Assembly (NCBI GenBank): GCA_025054615.1
Contig: JANWZO010000008.1
Location: 1 to 64,000 of the forward strand
DNA from: Kiritimatiellia bacterium
GTDB lineage: Bacteria > Verrucomicrobiota > Kiritimatiellia > CAIVKH01
Direction of reading: 5' to 3'
Length of the DNA stretch: 64,000 nucleotides
In this document: positions 43,734 to 52,672 of the stretch, piece by piece
How positions within the stretch are numbered: the first letter of the stretch is position 1
How the letters are laid out: every line of letters begins with the position of its first letter
The notes under the pieces: model-generated
The model's database searches: none
What the model was told of the DNA's origin: nothing
The model's input: only the letters and a program-made list of their open reading frames with translations
Position numbers and translations under genes: made by a program

Positions 43734-44534
43734 ATGTCCTACACCGTGTGGAGACTCCGCTTTGGCTTGCCCCGGGCAACATTTGCCGTGTTGGTTGCCC
43801 TCATCGGGGTCTATGTGCTGCAAATAATGTCGTCAGCGTTACTGGGTATTGCGATAGAGCAGGCGCTCGGTTTGAGCGTGGCCGGAATACTGGAAGGGCA
43901 TATCTGGACCTTTCTTACCTACCAGTTCCTCCATGGAGGCCCTTTTCATCTTCTCCTCAACATTCTCATGTTTGTATTTCTAGGGGCTGAAACGGAAAGG
44001 GCGATCGGAACCCGGCACTTTCTCGTCCTTTACTTTCTATCCGGCATACTTGGCGGGGTGGGATGGCTGTATCTCACCTACCCGTATGAAGGGGTATGTG
44101 TGGGAGCCTCTGCCGCCATTTTCGGACTGTTGTCCGCCTTCGCAGTCCTCTTCCCGCATCGCGAGGTGAGCCTTCTGATTTTCTTTATCTTCCCGGTTAC
44201 GCTCAAAGCCTGGGTGCTCGCGATCGCCCTGGGGACTGTTCAGTTGCTGTTTTCGATCTCGCCGAATGTTGGCGGCGTCGCCTATTCCGCTCATCTCGCC
44301 GGTGCGGTGGCCGGATTCATTTATACCGCGGTCGTCTTCCGCCCCGATTGGCTGGATGCCCTGAAGGCCGCCTGGCGGACGCGGCGGCGCGAGGCCGAAC
44401 GACGTGCGGCGGAGCGGGAAGATCGACGCGTCGACGCGCTGCTCGACAAAATCTCGCGGGAGGGAATCCAATCGTTGACGCCGGAGGAGCGGAGATTTCT
44501 TGAGGAGGTCAGCCGGCGCAGAACGTCGCGTTGA
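43734..44534 (+). CDS. Rhomboid family intramembrane serine protease
   Basis: 266 residues. The catalytic serine is S126 in VGASAAIFGLL and the catalytic histidine is H187 in YSAHLAGAVAGF, with six hydrophobic segments around them, an FLHGGPFHLLLNILMFVFLG segment and a charged cytoplasmic C-terminal tail (AWRTRRREAERRAAEREDRR) with a short acidic helix. It cleaves transmembrane substrates inside the inner membrane; target unknown. The ATG at 43734 is preferred to a TTG three codons upstream. It is divergent from metY across the riboswitch-bearing leader and convergent with pgl. Confidence 0.9.
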   Translation: MSYTVWRLRFGLPRATFAVLVALIGVYVLQIMSSALLGIAIEQALGLSVAGILEGHIWTFLTYQFLHGGPFHLLLNILMFVFLGAETERAIGTRHFLVLYFLSGILGGVGWLYLTYPYEGVCVGASAAIFGLLSAFAVLFPHREVSLLIFFIFPVTLKAWVLAIALGTVQLLFSISPNVGGVAYSAHLAGAVAGFIYTAVVFRPDWLDALKAAWRTRRREAERRAAEREDRRVDALLDKISREGIQSLTPEERRFLEEVSRRRTSR

Positions 44535-44561
44535 GACACTCGAGGTTGCGAATCGCTACCG

Positions 44562-45284
44562 TCAGGTCTTCGCTCCGTCGAAAGGCCAGGCCGCTGCGTC
44601 ACACCATACCTCGACGCCGCGATGCCCCCTCAACGCCAAGCCGGCCGTCGTGGCATCAGGATCGCGCAGGAGGCGGTCGACCACGGCCCGTTTTTCGGCG
44701 CCGCTTACAACAATGACAATCCGCTGAATACGCTGAAAAACAGTCGGCGTTGCGCTGATGCCGTCCAAACCGTCGGGACGGCGGACCGCAACGGCCCATC
44801 GGCCTCGGCTCCGCTCCACGTCATCGGGAGTGAACAGAGAAGCCGTGTGGCCATCGGTGCCCAACCCGAGAATGCCCAGGGAAGCGCCAGGCCACGCCGC
44901 GAACAATGATTCTAGAGCTTTTGAGTACGACTGTTCGGCTTCCGGCAACGGCCTCTCTCCGGCGACGCGGATCATTTGATGATCGGACAGACCGGCCGCC
45001 GCGAAATGTGGCCACGAATTGCCGAAATTACTGCGGGGATCGCCAAGCGGCACGTGCCGGTCGTCAGAAAAAAACACGATCGAATTCGGATGAATCGGAG
45101 GGCGCAATTCGGCCAGTAGCCGGTAGGCGGCGAGTGGGGTGGTGCCGCCAGCGATCATCACCGGGCCGGGGCGGGACAGGGCTTCGGCGAGGGCCTTGCA
45201 AAGGGCGCCGGCGAGTGATGCAGCTTCGCCATGATTTAGGACGCGTATCATCGCGCCGCAGCGGGGTGGCTGGCGAAATTCCAT
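44562..45284 (-). CDS. pgl: 6-phosphogluconolactonase (DevB/Pgl type)
   Basis: 240 residues. The conserved pattern is present: MIAGGTTPLAAYRLLAE, IVFFSDDRHVPLGDPRSNFG, ASLGILGLGTDGHTASLF and RIVIVVSGAEKRAVV. It hydrolyses 6-phosphogluconolactone, the product of glucose-6-phosphate dehydrogenase, whose gene (zwf) is 3.7 kb away on the other strand. Start uncertain: ATG at 45284 (used) or 45251. It follows pntB by 5 bases, so the transhydrogenase and this pentose-phosphate enzyme share an operon, which suggests a common role in NADPH supply. Confidence 0.9.
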   Translation of the reverse strand: MEFRQPPRCGAMIRVLNHGEAASLAGALCKALAEALSRPGPVMIAGGTTPLAAYRLLAELRPPIHPNSIVFFSDDRHVPLGDPRSNFGNSWPHFAAAGLSDHQMIRVAGERPLPEAEQSYSKALESLFAAWPGASLGILGLGTDGHTASLFTPDDVERSRGRWAVAVRRPDGLDGISATPTVFQRIQRIVIVVSGAEKRAVVDRLLRDPDATTAGLALRGHRGVEVWCDAAAWPFDGAKT

Positions 45285-45289
45285 GAATC

Positions 45290-46666
45290 TCAAGCGCTTT
45301 TGAATTCTGCGGCGATGGCAGCAACACTCGCCTTCGCGTCGCCGAACAGCATGCGGGCGTTATCTCGAAAGAAGAGTGGGTTGTCGATGCCCGCAAATCC
45401 GGAGGCGAGGCTCCGTTTAAGGATGATGACCGTCTTGGCGCGGTCGACCTCGATGATCGGCATACCGTAGATAGGGCTGGCCCTGTCTTCGCGAGCCGCT
45501 GGATTGACCACGTCGTTTGCACCGATCACCATCGCGACATCGACGGTTTCCATAATCGGGTTGACATCCTGAGGCTCGACGAGCTGTTCGTAGGGTACAT
45601 TCGCCTCCGCAAGCAGCACATTCATGTGGCCGGGCATCCGGCCCGCGACAGGGTGGATCGCGTATTTCACATCGCATCCATTTGCCGCCAGCAGCTCGCC
45701 GAGTTCACGGACGGCGTGTTGCGCCTGCGCGACGGCCATTCCATACCCGGGAACGATCACGACCGACCGCGCCGCCTCAAGCAGCAGATAGGCATCCTCT
45801 GGAGTGATTGGTTTGGCTTCGCCTTTGTAGCCCTCGGTACGGCGGCCTGCCGCCGAGCCAAACCCGCTGAAGAGGACGTTGGCAAGGGACCGGTTCATGG
45901 CCTTGCACATGATGTTGGTTAGGATGATTCCGCTCGCTCCCACCAGACACCCGGCGACGATCAATACATTATTGAGAATCACGAAACCCGCAGCGCACGC
46001 CGCCAGCCCCGAATAACTATTGAGCAGCGAGATGACCACCGGCATGTCGGCCCCGCCAATCGGGATTACAGCGAGGATCCCCAAAATCAGTGACAGCGCA
46101 ACCATTGCGACAAAAACGCTGTAGACCCGCTGAGGGTCCTCCACACACACGAGAACGGCGCATGCCGCAGCCGCCAGCAGCAACAGCGCGTTTGCGATCT
46201 GCTGGCCCTTGAACAGAATCGGTTTGCCGCTGATTTTTTCGGCCAGCTTGGCATAGGCCACCATGCTGCCTGAGAACGTCACCCCGCCGATTAGGACCGC
46301 GAGCGACGTGGCAATCAGGGTGAAAAGGCCGCTTTCCGGATGGCGATGGTATTCGGACCAGCCGACAAGCAGGCTGGCCAGACCGCCAAAGCCATTGAAA
46401 AGGGCGACCATCTCCGGCATCGCCGTCATTTTCACGCGCTGCGCCGCTATTGCGCCGATCGCGGATCCCAACACGCCGCCGATCAGAATCCAGTGGTAGG
46501 TTTGAATCTGGCGGTCCAGCAGCGTCACCAAAACGGCAATCAGCATCCCCAGGGCGGAAATCCAATTTCCCCGGCGCGCCGTCTCCGGCCGACTCAGCAT
46601 TTTCAGGCCGAAGATGAACAGGATGCAGGCGAAGATGTAGCCGAGGTTCTGAATCAGATCGTTCAT
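45290..46666 (-). CDS. pntB: NAD(P) transhydrogenase subunit beta PntB
   Basis: 458 residues with about nine transmembrane segments (VALFNGFGGLASLLVGWSEY is the typical first block) and a C-terminal NADP-binding dIII domain: VVIVPGYGMAVAQAQHAVRE, IHPVAGRMPGHMNVLLAEAN, VAMVIGANDVVNPAA, IEVDRAKTVIILKRSLASG and DNPLFFRDNARMLFGDAK. It forms the proton-translocating transhydrogenase with PntAA and PntAB, making NADPH from NADH at the expense of the proton gradient. It overlaps pntAB by 4 bases. Confidence 0.97.
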   Translation of the reverse strand: MNDLIQNLGYIFACILFIFGLKMLSRPETARRGNWISALGMLIAVLVTLLDRQIQTYHWILIGGVLGSAIGAIAAQRVKMTAMPEMVALFNGFGGLASLLVGWSEYHRHPESGLFTLIATSLAVLIGGVTFSGSMVAYAKLAEKISGKPILFKGQQIANALLLLAAAACAVLVCVEDPQRVYSVFVAMVALSLILGILAVIPIGGADMPVVISLLNSYSGLAACAAGFVILNNVLIVAGCLVGASGIILTNIMCKAMNRSLANVLFSGFGSAAGRRTEGYKGEAKPITPEDAYLLLEAARSVVIVPGYGMAVAQAQHAVRELGELLAANGCDVKYAIHPVAGRMPGHMNVLLAEANVPYEQLVEPQDVNPIMETVDVAMVIGANDVVNPAAREDRASPIYGMPIIEVDRAKTVIILKRSLASGFAGIDNPLFFRDNARMLFGDAKASVAAIAAEFKSA

Positions 46667-46965
46667 TGCGGCGACCCCGGGCCCTCCTTTTTCTTAAACA
46701 TAGCGAGCATCCGATTGGTCACCAGATATCCGCCTACCACGTTGATAGCCGCCAGCGCCATAGCAAGAGTTCCGAGCGCCGTCGTTTCCCAGTGCCCGTC
46801 ATCGACCCCCGCCGCGATGATCGCCGCAACAATCGTGATGCCGGAAATCGCGTTGGAGCCGGACATCAGCGGCGTGTGAAGTTGGGAAGGGACTTTCGAA
46901 ATCAGTTCAAAGCCGAGAAAGATCGAAAGGACGAACACAAACAGTAATAGAATCATTTCCGTCAT
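46663..46965 (-). CDS. pntAB: NAD(P) transhydrogenase subunit alpha part 2 PntAB
   Basis: 100 residues, three membrane helices. LLLFVFVLSIFLGFELISKV, PSQLHTPLMSGSNAISGITI and GTLAMALAAINVVGGYLVTN are the conserved PntAB segments. In this organism the alpha subunit is split: this membrane piece and PntAA are separate polypeptides, as in Rhodospirillum rubrum. It overlaps both neighbours by 4 bases. Confidence 0.95.
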   Translation of the reverse strand: MTEMILLLFVFVLSIFLGFELISKVPSQLHTPLMSGSNAISGITIVAAIIAAGVDDGHWETTALGTLAMALAAINVVGGYLVTNRMLAMFKKKEGPGSPQ

Positions 46966-48104
46966 GCCTTCTTCTCCACAATCGGTTGGATGGCCGGGTG
47001 CACGACCGCCCCATTGTGCGTGACGAGGCAGCCCTTGATGATGTCATCCTCCGAATTCAGCACAAAGGACTTCGTTTCCCGATTCCAGAAGTGTTCAATG
47101 AAATTCGCGAGGTTGCTCGAGAACATCTGGCTGGCATGCGCCGGAACCCGACCCGGCATGTTGCCGTATCCCAGAACCCGCACACCGTGGATGATCACTT
47201 CCTCGTCGAGCCGAGAGCCCTCCACATTTCCGCCCGTTTCCACGGCGAGGTCCACAATCACGCTGCCGGGCTTCATGCCGCGGATCATTTCATCCGTGAT
47301 AATCAGCGGCGCGCGCTTGCCGAAAACCTGCGCCGTAGTGATGACGACATCGGCGTTCGCGCAGCTCCTCGCCATCGCCTCGCGCTGCTTACGCAACTGT
47401 TCCTCCGTCAGCGCCTTCGCGTATCCGTCCTTCGTCTGCCCTGTTTCGCCGAGGTCGATTTTGAGAAATTTCGCGCCGAGCGATTTGACCTGTTCTTCCA
47501 CGACCGGCCGCGTGTCAAACGCCTCCACGACCGCGCCGAGCCTTTTGGCCGTCGCGATGGCCTGCAGACCCGCCACGCCCGCGCCCACGACGAAAACGCG
47601 CGCCGGCGCGATGGTTCCGGCTGGCGTCGACATCATTGGAAAGATTTTGTCCAGCCGATTCGCCGCCATCAGTACGGCGACGTATCCGGCGAGATTGGCC
47701 TGTGAGCTCAACACGTCCATTTTCTGCGCAATGGTTGTTCGCGGAATCAGTTCCAAGCTGAATGCCGTCACCCCTGCATCGGCCAGCGCGCGGATGAGCT
47801 CCGGCGTCTGAAACGGATCGAGAAGACTGACGTGCAGGCATCCGGCCCGCAGTAGCCGGATATCCTCGAGCGGCGGCTTCCGCAACCGAAGGACCAGGTC
47901 CGCCGATTTCAGAGCGGTCATGCGGTCGGATTCGACCGTGGCCCCCGCTCGTTCGTAAGCCTCATCCGGGATACCGATGGATTCTCCGATTCCGCATTCG
48001 ACAGAAACGGAGGCGCCCAACCTGACAAGTTTTTCCGCCGAAGGGGGGATCAGCGGGACCCGCCGTTCGCCTTGCGCGCGTTCGCGCAACACAACAATCT
48101 TCAT
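46962..48104 (-). CDS. pntAA: NAD(P) transhydrogenase subunit alpha part 1 PntAA
   Basis: 380 residues, the soluble NAD-binding dI domain of transhydrogenase. KIVVLRERAQGERRVPLIPP at the start, FSLELIPRTTIAQKMDVLSS, QANLAGYVAVLMAANRL, the NAD-binding VFVVGAGVAGLQAIATAKRL and AFDTRPVVEEQVKSLGAKFL are all diagnostic. It is the first gene of the pnt operon on the minus strand; its 5' side faces the divergent DUF547 gene across 80 bases. Confidence 0.96.
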   Translation of the reverse strand: MKIVVLRERAQGERRVPLIPPSAEKLVRLGASVSVECGIGESIGIPDEAYERAGATVESDRMTALKSADLVLRLRKPPLEDIRLLRAGCLHVSLLDPFQTPELIRALADAGVTAFSLELIPRTTIAQKMDVLSSQANLAGYVAVLMAANRLDKIFPMMSTPAGTIAPARVFVVGAGVAGLQAIATAKRLGAVVEAFDTRPVVEEQVKSLGAKFLKIDLGETGQTKDGYAKALTEEQLRKQREAMARSCANADVVITTAQVFGKRAPLIITDEMIRGMKPGSVIVDLAVETGGNVEGSRLDEEVIIHGVRVLGYGNMPGRVPAHASQMFSSNLANFIEHFWNRETKSFVLNSEDDIIKGCLVTHNGAVVHPAIQPIVEKKA

Positions 48105-48184
48105 AACAGGCGAAGAGAAAAGCAGTCCCTTGCACCCGCATCAAGCTTTTGATCAGAGCTGCGCATTATGATACAAACTTTGCC

Positions 48185-48979
48185 ATGAACATATTAAGCC
48201 TCGCGTGCGTCGGAGCAGGGCTGCTGTTCATCCTTGCCGCCCAGTCGCCGGCCGCTGACATCGATGATCCGCTAGCGGCGGCAAACGCGATCTATGCGGA
48301 ACTCCTCGCTAACCACGTGAAGGACGGCCGGGTCGACTACCGCGGCCTGCGGGCCCGGCGCGACCAAATTCAGGAATGCCTGAAAATGTACGGTTCCATC
48401 CGATTGAGTCGGTTCGATCGATGGACGATCCCGGAGCGGCTCGCCTTTCTTTCGAACCTTTACAACCTGTATGTTTTGAAAATCATCCTTGACGATTATC
48501 CACTATCCAGCATCCGGAAAGCCGGCGGGTGGTTCAGCGGCGACCCGTTTGAGTGGAAAGTCGTCTCTATCTTCGGTCACCGGACATCACTTTTGATCAT
48601 TCACAAGAACTATCTTCGTCGCGACTACGCCGAGCCGGGGATCCATTTCGCCGTCTGCCAGGGCGCCCGATCCAGCCCCCCGCTTCGCCATGAACCGTAC
48701 AACGGGGAACATTATTATGACCAGATTGCCGACCAGGCCCGGGTCTTTCTTTCGAGGGCTCCCGACAATCAGATTGATGTCAAGCGCCGACGAATGGTGC
48801 TCTCGCCGATCTTCAAATGGTATGAAGAGGACTTCGCGCGATACGCCGGCGGAGTCGAGGGCTACATTCGGATCATCGCCCCGCCAGAGTGGGGCGTCCG
48901 CGATGCGCCGGGTCGTTTTTCCGTATCTTATTCCCGCTTCGACTGGAAGCTGAACGACGCCAACCCCGGGCGCAAGTGA
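48185..48979 (+). CDS. Exported DUF547 domain protein
   Basis: 264 residues. A signal peptide (NILSLACVGAGLLFILAAQS) is followed by the DUF547 core: VDYRGLRARRDQIQECLKMY, ERLAFLSNLYNLYVLKIILD, GDPFEWKVVSIFGHRTSLL, HFAVCQGARSSPPLRHEPYN. The family has a conserved SHxxCP-type or CQGARSSP cysteine segment, but no reaction is established. It lies 2 bases before zwf on the same strand, so the two may be transcribed together. The ATG at 48185 is chosen because it begins the signal peptide. A TATGAT -10-like box lies at 48167-48172. Confidence 0.85.
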   Translation: MNILSLACVGAGLLFILAAQSPAADIDDPLAAANAIYAELLANHVKDGRVDYRGLRARRDQIQECLKMYGSIRLSRFDRWTIPERLAFLSNLYNLYVLKIILDDYPLSSIRKAGGWFSGDPFEWKVVSIFGHRTSLLIIHKNYLRRDYAEPGIHFAVCQGARSSPPLRHEPYNGEHYYDQIADQARVFLSRAPDNQIDVKRRRMVLSPIFKWYEEDFARYAGGVEGYIRIIAPPEWGVRDAPGRFSVSYSRFDWKLNDANPGRK

Positions 48980-48981
48980 AC

Positions 48982-50538
48982 ATGCACGCGATCGGCGCGC
49001 CGTTCGTCACCTCGGCCAATTTGTCCGTCCGGGTAACCGATCCGGCCACGATCGTCATCTTTGGCGCATCCGGTGACCTTGCACGCCGGAAGTTGCTGCC
49101 CGCCCTCTATGCGATGCACGTCCAGCGCCTGCTGCCCGATAATTTCGCCATCTTCGCCGTCGCCCGCCGCGAATACACCGACGAGTCCTATCGCGGATTC
49201 GTCGCCGAGTCGCTGCACGAGTTTTCGCGTATCCGCCCCGATCCCGAATCGCTGCAGGACTTTTGCCGACGCGTTTTCTACCACCCGGCCGACATCAGCC
49301 TTTACCAAGCCTATCGAACCTTGCGCACCCGCCTGTTTGACCGGCGCATCTTCCCGCCCAACCACGTGTTCTACCTGTCCGTCAAGCCGGAGCTGTTCCA
49401 CATTGCGCTCGAAAACCTTCGCGCGGCGGGCCTCGTGCAGCCGCCGGACGGTGACCACTGGAGTCGTGCCGTCATTGAAAAGCCCTTTGGTCGCGATCTG
49501 GATAGCGCACGATTGCTCAACCGGGTCGTGCTGCAGCACCTCGACGAATCTCAGGTCTACCGGATCGACCATTATCTCGGCAAGGAGACGGTCCAGAACA
49601 TCCTCTCCTTCCGTTTCGCCAACGCCATCTTCGAACCGCTCTTCAACAGTCACCTGGTCGACCACATCCAGATTACCGTGGCCGAAACCGTCGGCATGGA
49701 GAGCGGGCGGGGCGCCTACTACGATGCGAGCGGCGCGCTCCGCGACATGCTGCAAAACCACATGTTGCAACTGCTTTGCCTCGTTGCGATGGAGCCGCCC
49801 TCAGGACTCACCGCTCATGCGCTTCGAAATGAAAAGGTCAAGGTCCTCCAATCGATCCGCCCCTTTTCACGCGAAGAGCTCACGCGATCGGTCGTTCGCG
49901 CGCAATACACCGCAGGGGCCGATCCCTCTGTCCCGGGATATCTCGCGGAAGAGCGAATTCCTTCCAATTCAACGACGGAAACCTACGTCGCTCTTCGCCT
50001 TCATATCGACAACTGGCGCTGGGCGGGCACGCCGATCTTTCTGCGGACGGGCAAGCGGATGGCAAGGCGGCTCACCGAAATCGCGATTCAATTCAAAAAG
50101 CCACCCCTCCAGTGGTTTCAGCTCGTCGAATGCGTCGGCGACGTGTGTGACCTCTCCCGTGCGAGCCCCAACCTGCTTGTCTTCCGAATCCAGCCGGACG
50201 AGGGCATTTCCCTTCGGTTTGCCGCCAAGCGGCCGGTACCGCAAATCCTCGTGGAAAATGTGACGATGGAATTTTCTTATTCCTCCACCTGGCAGCGGCA
50301 ACTGCCGGAAGCCTATGAGCGCCTGCTCCTCGACGTGCTGCGCGGCGACTCCACCCTCTTCATGCGGTCGGACGAGGTCGAGTCCGCGTGGGCGGTGGTC
50401 GATCCGATCCTCCGCGCCTGGCAAGAGGACCCCTCCTTCCCGCTGGCCACCTATCCGGCCGGTTCGTGGGGCCCGCCCGAGGCCGATGCCCTATTTCTGC
50501 ATCCGGACCAGTCGTGGCGCAACCCCGCCGGGACCTGA
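48982..50538 (+). CDS. zwf: Glucose-6-phosphate 1-dehydrogenase
   Basis: 518 residues. The NADP fold is ATIVIFGASGDLARRKLLPA; the active-site motif is RIDHYLGKETVQNILSFRFA, with the substrate lysine in EKPFGRDLDSARLLN before it. ETVGMESGRGAYYDASGALR, RTGKRMARRLTEIAIQFKKP and LRAWQEDPSFPLATYPAGSW are also characteristic. It makes NADPH and 6-phosphogluconolactone, the first step of the oxidative pentose phosphate pathway. The start ATG at 48982 follows the DUF547 stop by 2 bases; an upstream frame overlaps that gene. The downstream lactonase and the transhydrogenase are encoded on the other strand nearby. Confidence 0.96.
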   Translation: MHAIGAPFVTSANLSVRVTDPATIVIFGASGDLARRKLLPALYAMHVQRLLPDNFAIFAVARREYTDESYRGFVAESLHEFSRIRPDPESLQDFCRRVFYHPADISLYQAYRTLRTRLFDRRIFPPNHVFYLSVKPELFHIALENLRAAGLVQPPDGDHWSRAVIEKPFGRDLDSARLLNRVVLQHLDESQVYRIDHYLGKETVQNILSFRFANAIFEPLFNSHLVDHIQITVAETVGMESGRGAYYDASGALRDMLQNHMLQLLCLVAMEPPSGLTAHALRNEKVKVLQSIRPFSREELTRSVVRAQYTAGADPSVPGYLAEERIPSNSTTETYVALRLHIDNWRWAGTPIFLRTGKRMARRLTEIAIQFKKPPLQWFQLVECVGDVCDLSRASPNLLVFRIQPDEGISLRFAAKRPVPQILVENVTMEFSYSSTWQRQLPEAYERLLLDVLRGDSTLFMRSDEVESAWAVVDPILRAWQEDPSFPLATYPAGSWGPPEADALFLHPDQSWRNPAGT

Positions 50539-50620
50539 CGGGTACTTTCCGAGGATTTCACTCATGGGACGCGCCGCTGTTGCCAGACCGGCAGTAGGTT
50601 TGCGGCCGATGCCGTAAAAT

Positions 50621-50682
50621 TTCCATGGTGTGGAATTTCCATGCGATGGAAATTTCAAAAAAATTTTTTCCATAGCATGGAA
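50621..50682. repeat. Palindrome trio, copy 2 (TTCCAT-N3-ATGGAA)
   Basis: Three 15-bp palindromes in the 210-bp gap between the convergent ends of zwf and rubredoxin: 50621-50635 (TTCCATGGTGTGGAA), 50637-50651 (TTCCATGCGATGGAA) and 50668-50682 (TTCCATAGCATGGAA). The spacing is 1 bp then 16 bp, the reverse-orientation equivalent of copy 1. Past the trio the base context CGCAGCGG resembles that beside copy 1 read on the other strand. Confidence 0.82.
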
Positions 50683-50712
50683 ATCGCAGCGGAAAACGCA
50701 GCGGGGCGGTTT

Positions 50713-50740
50713 GGCTGTCACCGGTCACGAGACCGGAGCC
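50713..50740 (-). terminator. Candidate hairpin after the rubredoxin gene
   Basis: Stem CCGGTC/GACCGG (6 bp) with loop ACGA, extended by GGCT/AGCC with a small bulge, starting 8 bases past the rubredoxin stop. No T-run follows on the minus strand, so it could be a weak or Rho-dependent terminator. Confidence 0.4.
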
Positions 50741-50748
50741 AATTCCGT

Positions 50749-50931
50749 TTAGAGCGGCTCAAAGGCCTTTTTGAGAGCAAGGCACATGGGGCAGACCCAG
50801 CTCTCTGGAAGGGCTTCGAAGGGCGTCCCCGGTGCGATGCCATGCTCGGGATCGCCGACCACCGGATCATAGATGTAACCGCAGCAGGTACAGACCCACC
50901 GCTCCGCGACTGGGTGGTTGGCAGTTGTCAT
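50749..50931 (-). CDS. Rubredoxin
   Basis: 60 residues. The iron site is formed by four cysteines: [20 protein letters not shown] gives the first pair (C-x-x-C-G-Y) and [17 protein letters not shown] gives the second (CPxC). The [15 protein letters not shown] segment between them is typical. A small electron carrier of this kind often serves peroxide or oxygen reductases, or alkane hydroxylases; none is next to it. A promoter with a -10 only 8 bases before the ATG suggests a very short leader, and no Shine-Dalgarno is seen. Confidence 0.95.
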   Translation of the reverse strand: MTTANHPVAERWVCTCCGYIYDPVVGDPEHGIAPGTPFEALPESWVCPMCLALKKAFEPL

Positions 50932-50939
50932 CGCGAAAA

Positions 50940-50968
50940 ATTAGTACTAGATAAGGTTGACGGGTCAA
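50940..50968 (-). promoter_or_regulatory. Candidate rubredoxin promoter with near-leaderless start
   Basis: On the minus strand, TTGACC (50968-50963) and ACTAAT (50945-50940) are 17 bases apart. Transcription would start about 2 bases before the ATG at 50931. The -35 lies inside a short palindrome, TTGACCCGTCAA, that could be an operator. Confidence 0.45.
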
Positions 50969-51080
50969 GCGAGCCGTCGATGAGCGCGGGCGCTGGCGGC
51001 CGGCCCCCGCCGGTCTGTCCGGGCTCGAGTGCGCGAGGTCGCGCGTGTGAACCGGCTGGCGAACAAAGATCCGAAGAACC

Positions 51081-51881
51081 ATGAAGAAAAACGCGCAAAT
51101 CATCACGGGATTGGGTGAAGGGGATGTTGCCCAGTACGCCTTTTTGCCCGGCGATCCCGGGCGGGTCCCGAAAATCACCGAGGGGTGGGAGGATCTCCGC
51201 GAAGTCTGCCGCGTGCGCGAGTATGTGGTGCAGACGGGAATCGTCCAGGGCGTTCGAATGACGGCGGCCTCAACCGGCATCGGAGGTCCCTCTCTAGCCA
51301 TCCTCGTGGAAGAGCTCGCAAAGCTCGGCACGCATACCTTTATTCGTGTGGGGAACAGCGGCGCGATCGCTGACGAGGTCCAACTGGGTGATTACGTCAT
51401 TTCAACGGGTGCCATCCGCGATGACGGGACCTCGCGCACGTATGTGGGGATCGAGTATCCCGCGGTCGCCGACTTCCGCGTGGTCTCCGCGCTCGTGGAG
51501 GCGGCCCGGCGCAGCGGTGCGCGCTTCCACACGGGAATCACGGTCTCCACCGATGGATTTTACTCGCGGAACAAGGTTCTCGACGCGGAAGGGCGAATGC
51601 GGCCGATGTCTTTCCGGGGCTATGAACAGAGCTGGATGAATGATGTATGCGCCGATTGGAAGCGCGCCCGAGCGCTGAACGTCGAGATGGAATCAGCGAC
51701 GTTGTTCACGATCTGCAACCTGTTTGGCCTTCGGGCCGGGACCATCTGCACCGTGTCCGACCGCACGCCTTGGAGCGCCCCGGGGCAGGACGCCCTTTCG
51801 CTGGATATGAACATCCGCGGCGCGATTCGGATCGCCATCGAGGCAGTTCTGGATCTGAGCCGCGCCGACCAACGGCCGTGA
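51081..51881 (+). CDS. udp: Uridine phosphorylase-type nucleoside phosphorylase
   Basis: 266 residues of the nucleoside phosphorylase family. [20 protein letters not shown] near the N terminus, [38 protein letters not shown], a nucleoside-binding [10 protein letters not shown] region and [20 protein letters not shown] are conserved. VEMES supports a uridine-phosphorylase-like active site, though purine activity cannot be excluded. It cleaves a nucleoside with phosphate to base plus ribose-1-phosphate in pyrimidine salvage. It overlaps thyA by 4 bases (GTGA), putting salvage and dTMP synthesis in one operon. Confidence 0.88.
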   Translation: MKKNAQIITGLGEGDVAQYAFLPGDPGRVPKITEGWEDLREVCRVREYVVQTGIVQGVRMTAASTGIGGPSLAILVEELAKLGTHTFIRVGNSGAIADEVQLGDYVISTGAIRDDGTSRTYVGIEYPAVADFRVVSALVEAARRSGARFHTGITVSTDGFYSRNKVLDAEGRMRPMSFRGYEQSWMNDVCADWKRARALNVEMESATLFTICNLFGLRAGTICTVSDRTPWSAPGQDALSLDMNIRGAIRIAIEAVLDLSRADQRP

Positions 51882-52672
51882 GACAATACCACGAATTGCT
51901 GCGCAAGGTCCGTTTCGAGGGCGTTCGGAAAAGTGACCGAACAGGGACCGGCACGCTCAGCATCTTTGGCCACCAGATGCGCTTTGACCTGTCGGAAGGA
52001 TTTCCGCTGGTCACGACCAAAAAACTGCACGTCCGATCGATCATTCATGAGTTGTTGTGGTTCCTCCGTGGCGACACGAATATTCGATATTTGCATGAGC
52101 ACGGCGTAACCATCTGGGACGAATGGGCGGATGAAAACGGCGATCTCGGGCCGATTTACGGCGCCCAGTGGCGTTCGTGGCGGAGCGCCGACGGGCGAGT
52201 GATTGACCAGATCGCATGGGTCGTCGAAGAAATCCGACGAAATCCCGACTCCCGACGGTTGGTGGTCACGGCGTGGAATCCTGGCGAGCTGGATCAGATG
52301 GCCTTGGCGCCGTGTCACTGTCTCTTCCAGTTTTACGTCGCGGAGGGTCGCCTCTCGTGCCAGCTTTACCAGCGAAGCGGAGATGTCTTTCTCGGCGTCC
52401 CCTTCAACATTGCATCGTACGCCCTGTTGACGCTGATGATGGCGCAGGTCACGGGATATCAGCCCGGTGAGTTCATCCATACGCTCGGCGACGCGCACCT
52501 CTATCTCAATCACCTGGAACAGGCGGACCTGCAGTTGAGTCGGACGCCTTTCCCCCTCCCGACGATGCGGCTGAATCCGGAAGTTCGATCCATTTTTGAG
52601 TTCCGCTACGAGGATTTTACGCTCGAGAATTACCAGTGCCATCCGGCGATTCCGGCGCCGGTCGCCGTCTGA
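51878..52672 (+). CDS. thyA: Thymidylate synthase ThyA
   Basis: 264 residues, the same length as E. coli ThyA. The start is a GTG at 51878 whose TGA neighbour is the udp stop. Conserved blocks are [72 protein letters not shown] with the catalytic cysteine C146 in [30 protein letters not shown] and [13 protein letters not shown]. It methylates dUMP to dTMP using methylene-tetrahydrofolate, leaving dihydrofolate for the next gene (folA) to reduce. Confidence 0.97.
   Translation: MRQYHELLRKVRFEGVRKSDRTGTGTLSIFGHQMRFDLSEGFPLVTTKKLHVRSIIHELLWFLRGDTNIRYLHEHGVTIWDEWADENGDLGPIYGAQWRSWRSADGRVIDQIAWVVEEIRRNPDSRRLVVTAWNPGELDQMALAPCHCLFQFYVAEGRLSCQLYQRSGDVFLGVPFNIASYALLTLMMAQVTGYQPGEFIHTLGDAHLYLNHLEQADLQLSRTPFPLPTMRLNPEVRSIFEFRYEDFTLENYQCHPAIPAPVAV

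Noticed and set aside
48889-48981. Longer zwf start at 48889
   Set aside because: It overlaps the DUF547 gene by 90 bases; the NADP fold follows the 48982 ATG at normal distance.
50641-51084. Plus-strand open frame of 147 residues across the rubredoxin gene
   Set aside because: It overlaps a clear rubredoxin on the other strand and includes the palindrome region; its sequence shows no family pattern.
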